Shown piece by piece: positions 17,339 through 26,213 of a stretch of DNA of 64,000 bases. The notes beneath the pieces were generated by a model. That model ran no database searches, was not told where the DNA came from, and worked only from the letters and a program-made list of their open reading frames with translations. Numbering within the stretch: the first letter of the stretch is position 1; every line of letters begins with the position of its first letter. The stretch covers positions 232,356 through 296,355 of the forward strand of contig NZ_CP119146.1 in NCBI RefSeq assembly GCF_029167625.1. The letters are read 5' to 3'. A program made the translations under genes and the position numbers. This DNA comes from Streptomyces sp. AM 4-1-1. Lineage in GTDB: Bacteria; Actinomycetota; Actinomycetes; Streptomycetales; Streptomycetaceae.

Positions 17339-18352
17339 TCACTTCGTGGCCAGGTAGAGGTCGGTGGGGGCAGGGCGGGCAGACGGCGTGCCGCGCAGCA
17401 GCGGAGTGAAGATCGGGGCGAAGGGCCCGTGCTCCTGGAGTTGCTGCAGGGTGGTGACGCCGATGCTGATGTCACCCTTGAGCCGGCCGAGGCGGACATC
17501 CGCGCTGGCGCGCGTGTAGAGGTCTTCGGTGCGCGCGGCCAGGCGCTGCGGGCGCCGGTCGGGCTCCCCGGCCTTCGGTGGTGCCGCATCAAGGATCACC
17601 AGGACTCGGGGGAAGACCGGGTAGTTGTACATCCACGCTGGCCGGGTCGCGTTCACGGTCCGGCGCCTGCGGTCCGCGCTCTGCGGAACGTATTCGTACA
17701 GCCGGCCGTACGCCTGCAACTTTGCGGCGAGCCGCGCGGAGGTCATTGTGGCGCGGTCGAACTCGATGAAGAAGCTGAGCATCGTGCGGCGGCCACCACG
17801 CTCCATGTGCACGTAGTTGAGGACGGCGTCGCTGATGACGTGGTCGTCCTCGAAGCGGCGCTGCCCGTCACGGATCCGGTTGGCGACCTCTGGGGTCCAG
17901 TCCAGCGGACCGCACTCGTGGCCGAGCCGGCGTGCCCACTCGACGAAGGCAACACCGACCTCGTTCACGCCGAGCGTGTGCGCCTGCCGGGCACCGGCGA
18001 CCGACTCGGGCGAGACCCGGTACGGCCGGGAGGGCAGCTCTCCGGCCTCCTCCACCGACGCGGCGCCGGCGTCAGTGAGGAACCACAGGAAGGGCTGGCT
18101 CCGGACCCGCCCGCGGCCGCCGGGTCCCTGGGCTCGGATCCGGTCGACCAGCCCGGCCTGGTGCAGCTCGCCGAGCTGCCAGCGCAGGTACACGGGACGG
18201 GCCGGCCGCTTTTCGGGCAGGGTCAGCAGCACGTGCAGTTGCTGGGTGGAGAGCACTCGGTGCTGGTACAGCAGCCCCAGGACCTCACTGCCGATCGCGT
18301 GGAAGCTGCGCGTGGGTGCTGGTGCGGCAGCTTCGACAGGGGGGACAGTCAT
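17339..18352 (-). CDS. Replication-relaxation family protein
   Basis: This encodes 337 residues. A winged helix at about 10-95 (GLLYQHRVLSTQQLHVLLTL, then YLRWQLGELHQAGLVDR) is followed by LGVNEVGVAFVEWARRLGHE, ISDAVLNYVHM and SFFIEFDRATMTSARLAAKL, the usual order in the Replic_Relax family of actinobacterial conjugative elements. The family is often encoded next to the coupling ATPase, as here, with a four-base overlap. A role in handling plasmid DNA at transfer or replication is expected, but the precise activity is not known. Confidence 0.85.
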   Translation of the reverse strand: MTVPPVEAAAPAPTRSFHAIGSEVLGLLYQHRVLSTQQLHVLLTLPEKRPARPVYLRWQLGELHQAGLVDRIRAQGPGGRGRVRSQPFLWFLTDAGAASVEEAGELPSRPYRVSPESVAGARQAHTLGVNEVGVAFVEWARRLGHECGPLDWTPEVANRIRDGQRRFEDDHVISDAVLNYVHMERGGRRTMLSFFIEFDRATMTSARLAAKLQAYGRLYEYVPQSADRRRRTVNATRPAWMYNYPVFPRVLVILDAAPPKAGEPDRRPQRLAARTEDLYTRASADVRLGRLKGDISIGVTTLQQLQEHGPFAPIFTPLLRGTPSARPAPTDLYLATK

Positions 18353-20826
18353 CCGAGCCTCGACTGGTTGGGGTTGATCGGGTGGACGTTGTCGGGGGCT
18401 TCACCGGCCGGGGCCGGGTCCGTGCCGCTGATGACGGGGCCTTCGCTGTCGTGGACCCGCGGCTTGGCCGCCCCGCCGCCGGATGTGGAGCCGTTGGCCG
18501 GTCCGTTCGGGTCCTGGGGGGCGCGCGGTGCGGTCTCGCGGAAGTCGGGCTCGTCCGGCGGCAGGTCGACGTCGGAGGGGTCGTCGTCCGGTGGGACGTC
18601 GAGCGTGACGATGAACCGGCGCAGCCGCCAGTCCAGGCGGCGCAGGTCGGTGAGGATGTCGCGGACCGAGCGCCGCTGCAGGTTCTCGTCGATGGCTCGC
18701 GCCAGCCGCTCCTCGTTCTGCGGCCGGTAGTAGTCGCCGTACAGGTCCTCCACCGAGGCGCCCCGGACGCGGAAAGGATCGGTCGTGCCGCCTTCGAGCG
18801 TCACGGACATCACGTAGTTGTACCGGTTGAGCTGGACGATGGTGTCGGAGGCGACCTTCTTGCCCCAGCGACGGGTCACCAAGGCGGCCTCGTCGACGTC
18901 GGAGGCGGTCGTCGACAGGATGGACAGGTTTTGCAGCAGGCCCTGCCTGGTGGTGGGGCTCAACCGCTGCGCCATCTGCGTCATGGCAAGCAGCTTCACG
19001 TTGTACTTGCGCAACTGCTCGGTGATCTGAGCCAGGGTGCCCTTGGCCGCGCCGTCCACGCTCGTCAACTCGTCGATGAAGGCGTAGAAGTCGCGCCGCT
19101 GGTCGGGCGCGGTGTCGCGTCGCGAGAGGCCGGCGCGGAAGAGGTCGTAGACCAGCAGGGAGCTGATGATGCGGTCGACGTCGCCGGTGCCGGCAGGGCA
19201 GACGAAGACGATCTTCCCTGTGTCCATGGCGTGCCGGATGTCGTACGTCGAGCGGCTCGATCCCAGGAACGCCTTGACGGCGTTGGAGGAGGACAGTCGT
19301 TCGATGATGCCGATGACGATCGGAATGGCTTCCTTGGAGTATCCCGGGAAGGTCTGCTCCCAGAAGTCCCGTACGTCCTTTGGCAGGTACGGCAGAACAG
19401 TCATGCGCCATACGTCGTCGGTGAGGATCGTGCGGATCTGGAAGACAGTGGGGGCCAGGTCCGGCCTTCCGGCCCGGCACACCTGCCATGACAGGTACAC
19501 CAGGGATTCCACTGCCCGGGTCAAGATGGTCTTGGCGCGGGCTGAGGCATCGTTCCAGCCCACTGCGGCAGAGAAGCCGGTGACGATGTACTGGACGATG
19601 TCGGGGATCTCGGCCTCGCGCCGGCGCTCCATGGACAGCGGATTCCAGGAGCCGACCATCTTGTCGAGCTCGGGGCTCGTGAGGTCGATCTCCCAGATCC
19701 GGTCAGCCAGTTCCTTGTGCGCAAGGTACGGCCGGGCACGGGTCCAACCGTCACCGTGGGGGTCGAGGAAGAGCACGCCGAACCCGCCGTGGGCGATCGC
19801 GATCGCCTGCACGAGCGACATCTCGGTCTTGCCGAAGCCGGACTTGCCGAGGAAGAGGGCGAAGAGCAGGTACTTCAGCGGGACGCCGGCGAGGCGCTCC
19901 CCGCCGCCGGACTTGGTCACCCACCCCAGGGGCAGCAGACCGCGCTGGCCCGTCCACGTCGGGAGCGCTGCGGGGGGCGGTGGGACGACCCCGCCCGAGC
20001 GGGTGATGTTCGGGGCCATGTTGTGCTTGGTGGGCGGCTTGAGCAGCCCGGCGATCTCCTGGGCGGTCACCCAGGAGTGCCGGCGCGGTACGAAGAGCCC
20101 GGTCTCGAAGCGGCGGTCGAACTTGCCCCGGTAGATCCAGTGGTCCGCACGGACGCGGGTGACACCGAGGTGGAGACCGACGGGGCGGAGGTGGTTGTCG
20201 CCGGACCACGGCTCCAGGGCGGCGAGGACCTGGTCCAGCAGCATCCGGGCCCGGTACTCGTCGCGTGCGCAGGTGCGGACGAGCATCTGCATGGAGAAGA
20301 CGGGTTCGGCGCCGGGGACGAGCTTGCCCATGGCGGCCTTCATGTCCGTGACGCGGTGGGCACGCTGCTGCTGGTGGTGCGGGCGCTGGCGGGCGCCACC
20401 GCCCTGGTTGCCCTTCATCTCGGTGGCGATCTCGGACATCACCTGCCCGAGGTCGAAGCCGAACCGGTTGGTGCGCTGCTGCGGCATGCCGGGTATGGCC
20501 GGCCCGTCGGAGGGGTTGCGGCGGGCCTGGGCCAGCAGGCGCCGGCGGCGGCTGCTGACACGGTTCGGAGTGACGGGAACGAGGTCCAGGACAACGTCGG
20601 CGCTCTCGCCGAGGTCCTCGCGGACGTCGGCTACCGCGTTGGCCAGTGCCTCGAGCGGATCCGGGGTGAGCGGCACTTCGCGCAGGGCGAGGTGGTCAGG
20701 GAGGGCAAGGGCGAGCTCGGCGCGGGCGTAGTGCATCTCCCGGGTAGCCGACTTGCCGCGGTCGTCCGCTTCAGGCTTGGCAAGATCGACGGGCGGAGCG
20801 ACGGTCGTGTCTGGTGCGATGGTCAT
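18349..20826 (-). CDS. VirD4/TraD-like coupling ATPase
   Basis: This encodes 825 residues. The P-loop GKSGFGKTE is at about 326-334, a FLDPHGDGW motif follows near 353, and a Walker B-like FYAFIDELTS near 580 precedes KLLAMTQMAQRLSPTTRQG, which is the sensor-like region of the VirD4/TraG family. The N-terminal 250 residues are a separate domain. No clear membrane anchor is seen; the 161-residue membrane protein encoded just upstream may provide it. It would bring plasmid DNA or protein substrates to the secretion channel. C-terminal about 70 residues are acidic and Pro-rich. Confidence 0.88.
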   Translation of the reverse strand: MTIAPDTTVAPPVDLAKPEADDRGKSATREMHYARAELALALPDHLALREVPLTPDPLEALANAVADVREDLGESADVVLDLVPVTPNRVSSRRRRLLAQARRNPSDGPAIPGMPQQRTNRFGFDLGQVMSEIATEMKGNQGGGARQRPHHQQQRAHRVTDMKAAMGKLVPGAEPVFSMQMLVRTCARDEYRARMLLDQVLAALEPWSGDNHLRPVGLHLGVTRVRADHWIYRGKFDRRFETGLFVPRRHSWVTAQEIAGLLKPPTKHNMAPNITRSGGVVPPPPAALPTWTGQRGLLPLGWVTKSGGGERLAGVPLKYLLFALFLGKSGFGKTEMSLVQAIAIAHGGFGVLFLDPHGDGWTRARPYLAHKELADRIWEIDLTSPELDKMVGSWNPLSMERRREAEIPDIVQYIVTGFSAAVGWNDASARAKTILTRAVESLVYLSWQVCRAGRPDLAPTVFQIRTILTDDVWRMTVLPYLPKDVRDFWEQTFPGYSKEAIPIVIGIIERLSSSNAVKAFLGSSRSTYDIRHAMDTGKIVFVCPAGTGDVDRIISSLLVYDLFRAGLSRRDTAPDQRRDFYAFIDELTSVDGAAKGTLAQITEQLRKYNVKLLAMTQMAQRLSPTTRQGLLQNLSILSTTASDVDEAALVTRRWGKKVASDTIVQLNRYNYVMSVTLEGGTTDPFRVRGASVEDLYGDYYRPQNEERLARAIDENLQRRSVRDILTDLRRLDWRLRRFIVTLDVPPDDDPSDVDLPPDEPDFRETAPRAPQDPNGPANGSTSGGGAAKPRVHDSEGPVISGTDPAPAGEAPDNVHPINPNQSRLG

Positions 20827-20859
20827 GATCTACCTGTCTGTGGTGTGGGTCGCAGGGCG

Positions 20860-21345
20860 TCAGGAGCCGAGCCGGATCTGCGGCCGTTCGCGCGCAGCAC
20901 GGCCGTCTGCCTCCACGGGCCGCATCTCGACCTGGGCGTAGCCCTGGTGGCGCAGCACCGACATCGCCCGGTCCGGGCCCTCGACCCTCATGGACAGCGA
21001 TCCGTTGGAGCACGTGAAGCGGACACGCAGAGCACTGGTGCGGGTCGAGGAGACGAGCCAGCGCGACACGCTCTTGTGCGCGCGGGCCATCTGGTGTCCG
21101 AAGCGGATGACCTCCTCCGGATTCGGGTCGAAGCCCGTGGTCGGCAGCACCTCCAGAACCGTTCGCTCGGACATCGGGCCGCGGGAAAGGGCCCAGCGGA
21201 CTGCGGCAGCGGCACCACCGACAGCAAGGGCCAGCAGCGCGACCCACCAGGCGTTGGCCATCACCGTGTCCGTCAGCCGCTCGGCATGGCCGGGAAGGTC
21301 CCCGAGGAAGCCGATCGCACCGTCGACGAGATCGGTCGTGTTCAT
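20860..21345 (-). CDS. Membrane-anchored transfer protein
   Basis: This encodes 161 residues from the ATG of MNTTDLVDGAIGFLGDL. One membrane segment (NAWWVALLALAVGGAAAAVRW) lies near 30-50, followed by a soluble domain with TVLEVLPTTGFDPNPEEVIR and a beta-rich end. The start overlaps the stop of a 25-residue leader frame. In another in-frame reading the GTG at the end of control element B would add 36 Arg-rich residues, which I think is less likely. It probably pairs with the coupling ATPase that follows. Confidence 0.7.
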   Translation of the reverse strand: MNTTDLVDGAIGFLGDLPGHAERLTDTVMANAWWVALLALAVGGAAAAVRWALSRGPMSERTVLEVLPTTGFDPNPEEVIRFGHQMARAHKSVSRWLVSSTRTSALRVRFTCSNGSLSMRVEGPDRAMSVLRHQGYAQVEMRPVEADGRAARERPQIRLGS

Positions 21346-21419
21346 CGCCCACCGCCTGAGGACGAGGCGAGCGGCGGTGCCGCGGCGGCCGGAGCGGGCA
21401 CGGGGGAAGTCGGGAGCAC
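21342..21419 (-). CDS. Pro/Ala-rich leader peptide, 25 residues
   Basis: A GTG at 21419 is preceded by GGAGGTG and opens a 25-codon frame (VLPTSPVPAPAAAAPPLASS then SGGGR). Its TGA overlaps the ATG of the next gene. It starts about 30 bases after control element B. It may act by coupling translation; as a protein it is doubtful. Confidence 0.4.
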   Translation of the reverse strand: MLPTSPVPAPAAAAPPLASSSGGGR

Positions 21420-21450
21420 AGCGGCACCTCCAGAGAGCAAACGGGCCTTT

Positions 21451-21490
21451 CACCTGCTACAGGTGTCGAGATCCGGCTCGGTGTGACACT
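21451..21490 (-). promoter_or_regulatory. Transfer control element, copy B
   Basis: On the minus strand: TGTCACAC, 14 bases, ACACCTGTAGCAGGTG, then AAAGG. Same spacing as copy A. It sits in the only sizeable gap inside the transfer region, before the coupling ATPase segment. Confidence 0.75.
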
Positions 21491-21568
21491 CCGCTGAGAA
21501 TTTCTTCGCGAGGTTGCGCCGGCCGGCGGCACGACCCCTCGCAAGGGCACATGACGCCGGCCGACGGG

Positions 21569-23026
21569 TCAGATCTTGACGCCGTGACCACGGAGGTAGG
21601 CCACCGGATCGATGTCCGATCCGTACTCGGGCCCGGTGCGTATCTCGAAGTGGAGGTGCGCACCGCTGACGTTGCCCGTGGCGCCGGAGTAGCCGATCCG
21701 GTCGCCGCCCTTCACTTTCTGGCCGTCGACCACGGCCAGCGAGGACTGGTGCGCGTACTGCGAGTACATGCCGTCCCCGTGCTTGATCACCACCTGATAG
21801 CCGTACGCGCTGTTCCAGCCGGCTGTGACCACGGTTCCCGGGCCCACCGCACGGATCGCGGTCCCGGTGGGCACCGGAAAGTCGATACCGGTGTGGTAGC
21901 CGCTCGACCACATCGACCCTGAGACCCGGTAGCCGGTGCCGATGTGCTTGTCGGCGACCGGGGCGACCCAACTGCCCGAGCTGCCGCCGGTGGCGGGTTC
22001 GGTGTAGTCCGGACGCTTCATGATCAGAATCCGGTCCTTCCAGTACGACAGGGGCTTGATCCTGACCTTGGCGCCGGTGTGCGGCGCGTCGATCACCTTT
22101 CCGCCGCCGATGAACATGGCGACGTGCTCCGGGCGGGAGGCGCTGCCGTCGGAGAAGATGAGGTCGCCGGGGCGCAGGTCGTTCACCGACTTCACCTTGC
22201 TGCCGATCTTCACCTGGTCGTAGGTGCTGCGGGGGAGGTTCTCGCCCACCTTGCTCCAGGCGTACTTGACCAGGCTGGAGCAGTCGCACCGGTTGGCGCC
22301 GGTGAAGTTCGGCTTGCAACTGCCGCCGAACAGGTAGGAAGTGTTGAGGGCCTCTCTGGCACCGGCGACGACCTTGTCGAGACCGCCGGAGACCTTGCCG
22401 TCCATCGGCGCCGCCCACCGTTCGGCCCGGTCGCGGATCTCGCGGACGTACCTTCTGGTCTCCTCGTAAGGCGGGACCCCGCCGTACTTCTTCACCTTGT
22501 ACCCGCCGGCGTTGTAGGCGGCGAGCATGTTGTCGACGACGTCGCCGGGCACACTGCGGATCTCATCGGCGAGCTTGCAGTCGTAAGACACCATCGACGG
22601 GACTGCATCCTCAGGATCCAGCGGATCCGCGCCGCCCTTCTTGTTGGCGTCGATGCCTTCCGTTGCCCAGGTGGAAGGGATGAACTGGGCGATGCCCAGT
22701 GCGCCGGCTCCGCCGTCGGGTGGGTTCTTGCGGAAGGTGGACTCCTGGTAGAGCTGGGCGGCGATCAGGGACGGTGTGACTTCGGCGCAGCCGTAGTCCC
22801 GTACCGCGTCCAGGATGATCGGGCGCAGCCAGTCGGGAATGTCCTTGGTGTCCGACAGGCCGCCGCCGAACCCGGCGTTCTCCAGTGCGTCGCTGGTGTT
22901 GTCCTCACCGATCGCCGACGTCAGTGCCAGCACCGCGGCCATGATCAGACCGAGACCGAGCAGGCACGAGAGGAAGGCCGCTATCAGCACTCGGCGCAGG
23001 GTTTTGGGCTCGCCCTGTTCAGACAT
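21569..23026 (-). CDS. Three-domain cell-wall hydrolase (transglycosylase, NlpC/P60, M23)
   Basis: This encodes 485 residues. One membrane anchor at about 12-38 puts the rest outside. Residues about 62-200 are a lytic transglycosylase (QLYQESTF with Glu 95, GIAQFIPSTW, AAYNAGG). Residues about 225-330 are NlpC/P60 with Cys 249 (DCSSLVKYAW), His 301 and GDLIF. Residues 365-480 are an M23 metallopeptidase, with HTGIDF and HLHFEI giving the His, Asp and His ligands. All three active sites look complete, so one protein can cut glycan strands, stem peptides and crosslinks. It should open the wall for the secretion channel. It overlaps the gene before it. Confidence 0.92.
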   Translation of the reverse strand: MSEQGEPKTLRRVLIAAFLSCLLGLGLIMAAVLALTSAIGEDNTSDALENAGFGGGLSDTKDIPDWLRPIILDAVRDYGCAEVTPSLIAAQLYQESTFRKNPPDGGAGALGIAQFIPSTWATEGIDANKKGGADPLDPEDAVPSMVSYDCKLADEIRSVPGDVVDNMLAAYNAGGYKVKKYGGVPPYEETRRYVREIRDRAERWAAPMDGKVSGGLDKVVAGAREALNTSYLFGGSCKPNFTGANRCDCSSLVKYAWSKVGENLPRSTYDQVKIGSKVKSVNDLRPGDLIFSDGSASRPEHVAMFIGGGKVIDAPHTGAKVRIKPLSYWKDRILIMKRPDYTEPATGGSSGSWVAPVADKHIGTGYRVSGSMWSSGYHTGIDFPVPTGTAIRAVGPGTVVTAGWNSAYGYQVVIKHGDGMYSQYAHQSSLAVVDGQKVKGGDRIGYSGATGNVSGAHLHFEIRTGPEYGSDIDPVAYLRGHGVKI

Positions 23027-23690
23027 TGGGCAACCCGACGACGCGCCAGCTCCCGTCGGCGGTACGGCGGAGCTTGAGGGCCACGTGCTCTTCCGACGCG
23101 ACGGCAGGGCCGCTGGCCGGCGTCTCCGTCAGCTTGTAGAGCACACGGGCGAAGCCGGAGTCCTCGGTGGGGGCGGGCGCCCCGTCCGGCAGTGAGACCC
23201 GCAGAACCGTCACGGTGACCTGGACCTGGCGGTCCTTCCAGTCCTGCCACTGCCGCCCGCCGGCGCTGCCGCTGGTGTGGCTGCGCAGGTCATCGGCGAG
23301 ATCACCGTCGGCAAGGGCGGCGGCACGTCGGGACGCGTCGCCGTACGTGGTGTCGTGACCGGGGCGGGCGTCGTGGCTTGCCCACGCGGTCGTGAAGGCC
23401 CGGGCTGCCTCCTGCATGGGAGCGGGCAGCTGACTCGGCGCCGAGGCGGCGGGAGACTCGGTCGGCTCGGCGACGGGCGACGCTGTCGCCGGGTCTGCAC
23501 TGCCGGAGCTGCTCCCGGTGGTTGCCGAGGGCATGGCTGTGCGCGGAGCGGAGTGCGGGGCCGCGGAACGATCGGCATCACCGATTCCGAGGAAGAGGGC
23601 GACACCGATAGCTGCCAGGACCGCCGCAGCGGCGAACAGCGCGATCGTTCCGCGCTGGGCGCGGACACGCGCGACATCGGTTTTGGGCAT
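23019..23690 (-). CDS. Single-pass membrane protein of the transfer apparatus
   Basis: This encodes 223 residues. One membrane segment at about 15-36 (TIALFAAAAVLAAIGVALFL) is followed by a Ser/Thr/Pro/Ala linker and an exported domain from about 90 (MQEAARAFTTAWASHD, then QVQVTVTVLRVSLPDG). The size and order of strands recall the NTF2-like periplasmic domains of VirB8/TcpC proteins, so it may be a second scaffold of that kind. It lies between the VirB6-like and wall hydrolase genes. Confidence 0.65.
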   Translation of the reverse strand: MPKTDVARVRAQRGTIALFAAAAVLAAIGVALFLGIGDADRSAAPHSAPRTAMPSATTGSSSGSADPATASPVAEPTESPAASAPSQLPAPMQEAARAFTTAWASHDARPGHDTTYGDASRRAAALADGDLADDLRSHTSGSAGGRQWQDWKDRQVQVTVTVLRVSLPDGAPAPTEDSGFARVLYKLTETPASGPAVASEEHVALKLRRTADGSWRVVGLPNV

Positions 23691-23765
23691 GGGGGTCCCC
23701 CGTGAGGTGGTTCTGGTGCGGTGATCTGGGCGGCCGGGGCCTGGTGGACCCCGGCCGCAGTCCGG

Positions 23766-26213
23766 TTACGGCCGGGGCCTGGGCGGGCCGGGCGGCCGGG
23801 TGGCGCGCCGGATGGCCCGGGGCGGAGCCGGCGGCTTGGCCGGCGTCGACTTCTTCGCAGCCGGCGGTGTCGGCGGCGCAGGGGTGGGCGGGGTCGGCAT
23901 CTTCGGCACCGCGGTTGGCCCGGCGGCCGGGGGCTTCATCGAACTTGGTGTCTTCGCGCCGGCTGACTTGGACGCGGGCTTGCCGGGCGTCTTGGCTCCG
24001 GCCGCCGACGGCGCGCCCCCGAGGGTCTTCGGCGCGATGGCGCCGGCCCGGGGGCCGGGAGGAGTCGCAGCACTGGGGGTCGACTGGATCTGTGCCAAGC
24101 CGAGGTTGACCTGCGCCTTCGTCCCTTGCTGCGCGACGAACCTGCTGGCCGTGGCGACGTTGCGCTTGTACTCGGCTCCGAAGTCCTTGGCCTCCTGGAC
24201 CTTCTTGTCGACGGTGCGTTCCTTGACGGCCTTGAGCTGGTCGCGCACCTGCCCCGCACGGGCGGTGGCCGCGGCTGTGCCCCGCTTGGTAGCGGCAACG
24301 CCGCGCGGGACGCCCACGGGGGCGCCGACGGTGGCCATGAAGGCGAACTTCGTCGCCTTCGCCCCGTACTTGGCGGTGGCGGCGGCCGCCTTGCCGGTGG
24401 CCATGGTGGCCCTACCGCCCCGGGTCTGGGACATCTTGTTCGCCGCGGCCGTGGCAAGCCGCTTCTTCAGGGTCTGCTTGGCCGCCTGCTGCGCCGCCAC
24501 CTTCGCGGCCGTGCTCGCGCCGCCGGTGCCGACGGCCGCGGCGGCGTTGGTGGCGAGCCGAGCCGCGGTCCGCAGCCGGCTGGCCTTGCGATTGGCCTGC
24601 GGCGAGCCGACCCAGGTGTTCTTGGCGGCCTTCAGGCCCTGGCCGACGGGCTTGCTCACGCGCCGGGCCTCGCCGCGGGCCTCGCCCCACATCTGCTTCA
24701 GGCCGGGGGCGGTCTCGGCGTAACGGCCGGGGCTGCTGAACACGGACCGGCGGCCGGCGCCGCCGACGCGGGCGTTGGCGAGCTTGCGATTGAGGTTGAC
24801 CGCGATGCTCTGGGCGGTCTGCTTGATGCGCTTGTGACCGGCCAGACCGGCGACGGCGGTGACGTCGATGACGATGAACTTCACGGCGAGGACGTCGCCG
24901 GTGTCCGCGGCGATCAGGGCCAAGATGATCAGGATGAAGATCGCCAGGAAGAGAATGGCGATGATGATGCCCAGGACGGCCTTGGTGATCGCGGAGCACC
25001 ATCGCCACAGGGTGGCGCGGCCACCGCCGGGCAGGATGCCGGCCGTGAGGGCCCAGTGGCCGCGGATCGCCTCGAAGGCCAGCCAGCCCTGCGCGGTAAG
25101 GAACGTGCCGGTGACCAGAATCATGAGGACGGCCACGATGACGGCGGCGATCGCGACAAACAGAGCGGAGAAGGCGAGGTCGGCCGAGGCCCGCTTGGCC
25201 TTGGGCTTCACGTCCCCGCATGCGGCCTCGAACTTCTCCGAGTTCTCGGTGAGCTGCCCGATGAAGTTCGTGTCGTAGACCGAGTCCATCATCGCGGCTT
25301 CCCAGTAGTTCACCCCGAGCTGGTCGAGGTTGAACTCGGCGAGCTTGAACTCGCGGAACGCCTTGTCGCACGCTCCGTCGAAGGTCTGCCCGTACACCAT
25401 GAGCTGGTTGGGCTTGACGATGAACGCTTCGACGAGGGCGTCGGTGATCGGCTTGGCCACGTTGTTGGGGTCTGCGCTGCCTTGGGCGCTCGCGGGGTCG
25501 TCGGCCAGCACGATGGAGGCGACCTCCAGGGTGAAGTCCTTCGACTTCCCCAGCAGACCTTCCTCCGAGAGCAGCATGGTGGAGCCCTGCGGCTGCGCCT
25601 GGTCGTGCTGACCGAGCAGCACCTGGGCCGGAGAGACCAGCACGGTGGTGGTCAGCGCCGCGACCACCAGGGAGACCCCGATCTCGGCGAAGCCGCGCGA
25701 GCGCTCCTTGAACAGGATCAGCCAGCCGCAGTAGAAGCTGGCGAACGTCAGGAACAGGCCGGGGAGCCCCAGCCTGTCGATGACCTGGCTCTTGATGGTG
25801 CTGGAGATGTCCTCGACGGGGCCGATCATGACCTTGGCCAGCCCGAAGTTCAGCGCCCACTTGATCAACCAGCAGGTGAAGCCGATGACCCACTTCGAGA
25901 CGCCGAAGAGCAGCTGGGCGACGATGTTCCAGATCTTGAGGTCGATGTCCTTCCAGCCGCCCGTGTCTGTCTTGACGGTGTAGGAGCTGATCGGGACGCC
26001 GTCCTTGTCGGTGACGTTGAACGGCTGGAGGAGGCCGTCGCTGCCGTCCTTGGGCTTCTGGTTCAAGTTCTTGCCGGCCGGGCCGGCGGACGTGCTGGGC
26101 GACGGCGACGGGTCCGCCGTCGCCGCAGGGGCCAGCACCACGGTGAACACGGCCAGCAGAACGGCGATCAGACCAAGGCGCCGCTTGATGCCCCTTCCCT
26201 GTATGCGACTCAT
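23766..26213 (-). CDS. VirB6/TrbL-like polytopic membrane protein
   Basis: This encodes 815 residues. A signal-like segment at about 12-32 is followed by a short exported part and then at least five membrane helices up to about 470, including FLTFASFYCGWLILF, VSLVVAALTTTVLVSPAQVL, ALFVAIAAVIVAVLMILVTG and GIIIAILFLAIFILIILALI. The remaining 340 residues are cytoplasmic, Ala/Lys/Pro-rich and of low complexity. This layout fits the channel protein VirB6/TrbL of conjugative systems. It overlaps the VirB4 gene by four bases. Confidence 0.82.
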   Translation of the reverse strand: MSRIQGRGIKRRLGLIAVLLAVFTVVLAPAATADPSPSPSTSAGPAGKNLNQKPKDGSDGLLQPFNVTDKDGVPISSYTVKTDTGGWKDIDLKIWNIVAQLLFGVSKWVIGFTCWLIKWALNFGLAKVMIGPVEDISSTIKSQVIDRLGLPGLFLTFASFYCGWLILFKERSRGFAEIGVSLVVAALTTTVLVSPAQVLLGQHDQAQPQGSTMLLSEEGLLGKSKDFTLEVASIVLADDPASAQGSADPNNVAKPITDALVEAFIVKPNQLMVYGQTFDGACDKAFREFKLAEFNLDQLGVNYWEAAMMDSVYDTNFIGQLTENSEKFEAACGDVKPKAKRASADLAFSALFVAIAAVIVAVLMILVTGTFLTAQGWLAFEAIRGHWALTAGILPGGGRATLWRWCSAITKAVLGIIIAILFLAIFILIILALIAADTGDVLAVKFIVIDVTAVAGLAGHKRIKQTAQSIAVNLNRKLANARVGGAGRRSVFSSPGRYAETAPGLKQMWGEARGEARRVSKPVGQGLKAAKNTWVGSPQANRKASRLRTAARLATNAAAAVGTGGASTAAKVAAQQAAKQTLKKRLATAAANKMSQTRGGRATMATGKAAAATAKYGAKATKFAFMATVGAPVGVPRGVAATKRGTAAATARAGQVRDQLKAVKERTVDKKVQEAKDFGAEYKRNVATASRFVAQQGTKAQVNLGLAQIQSTPSAATPPGPRAGAIAPKTLGGAPSAAGAKTPGKPASKSAGAKTPSSMKPPAAGPTAVPKMPTPPTPAPPTPPAAKKSTPAKPPAPPRAIRRATRPPGPPRPRP

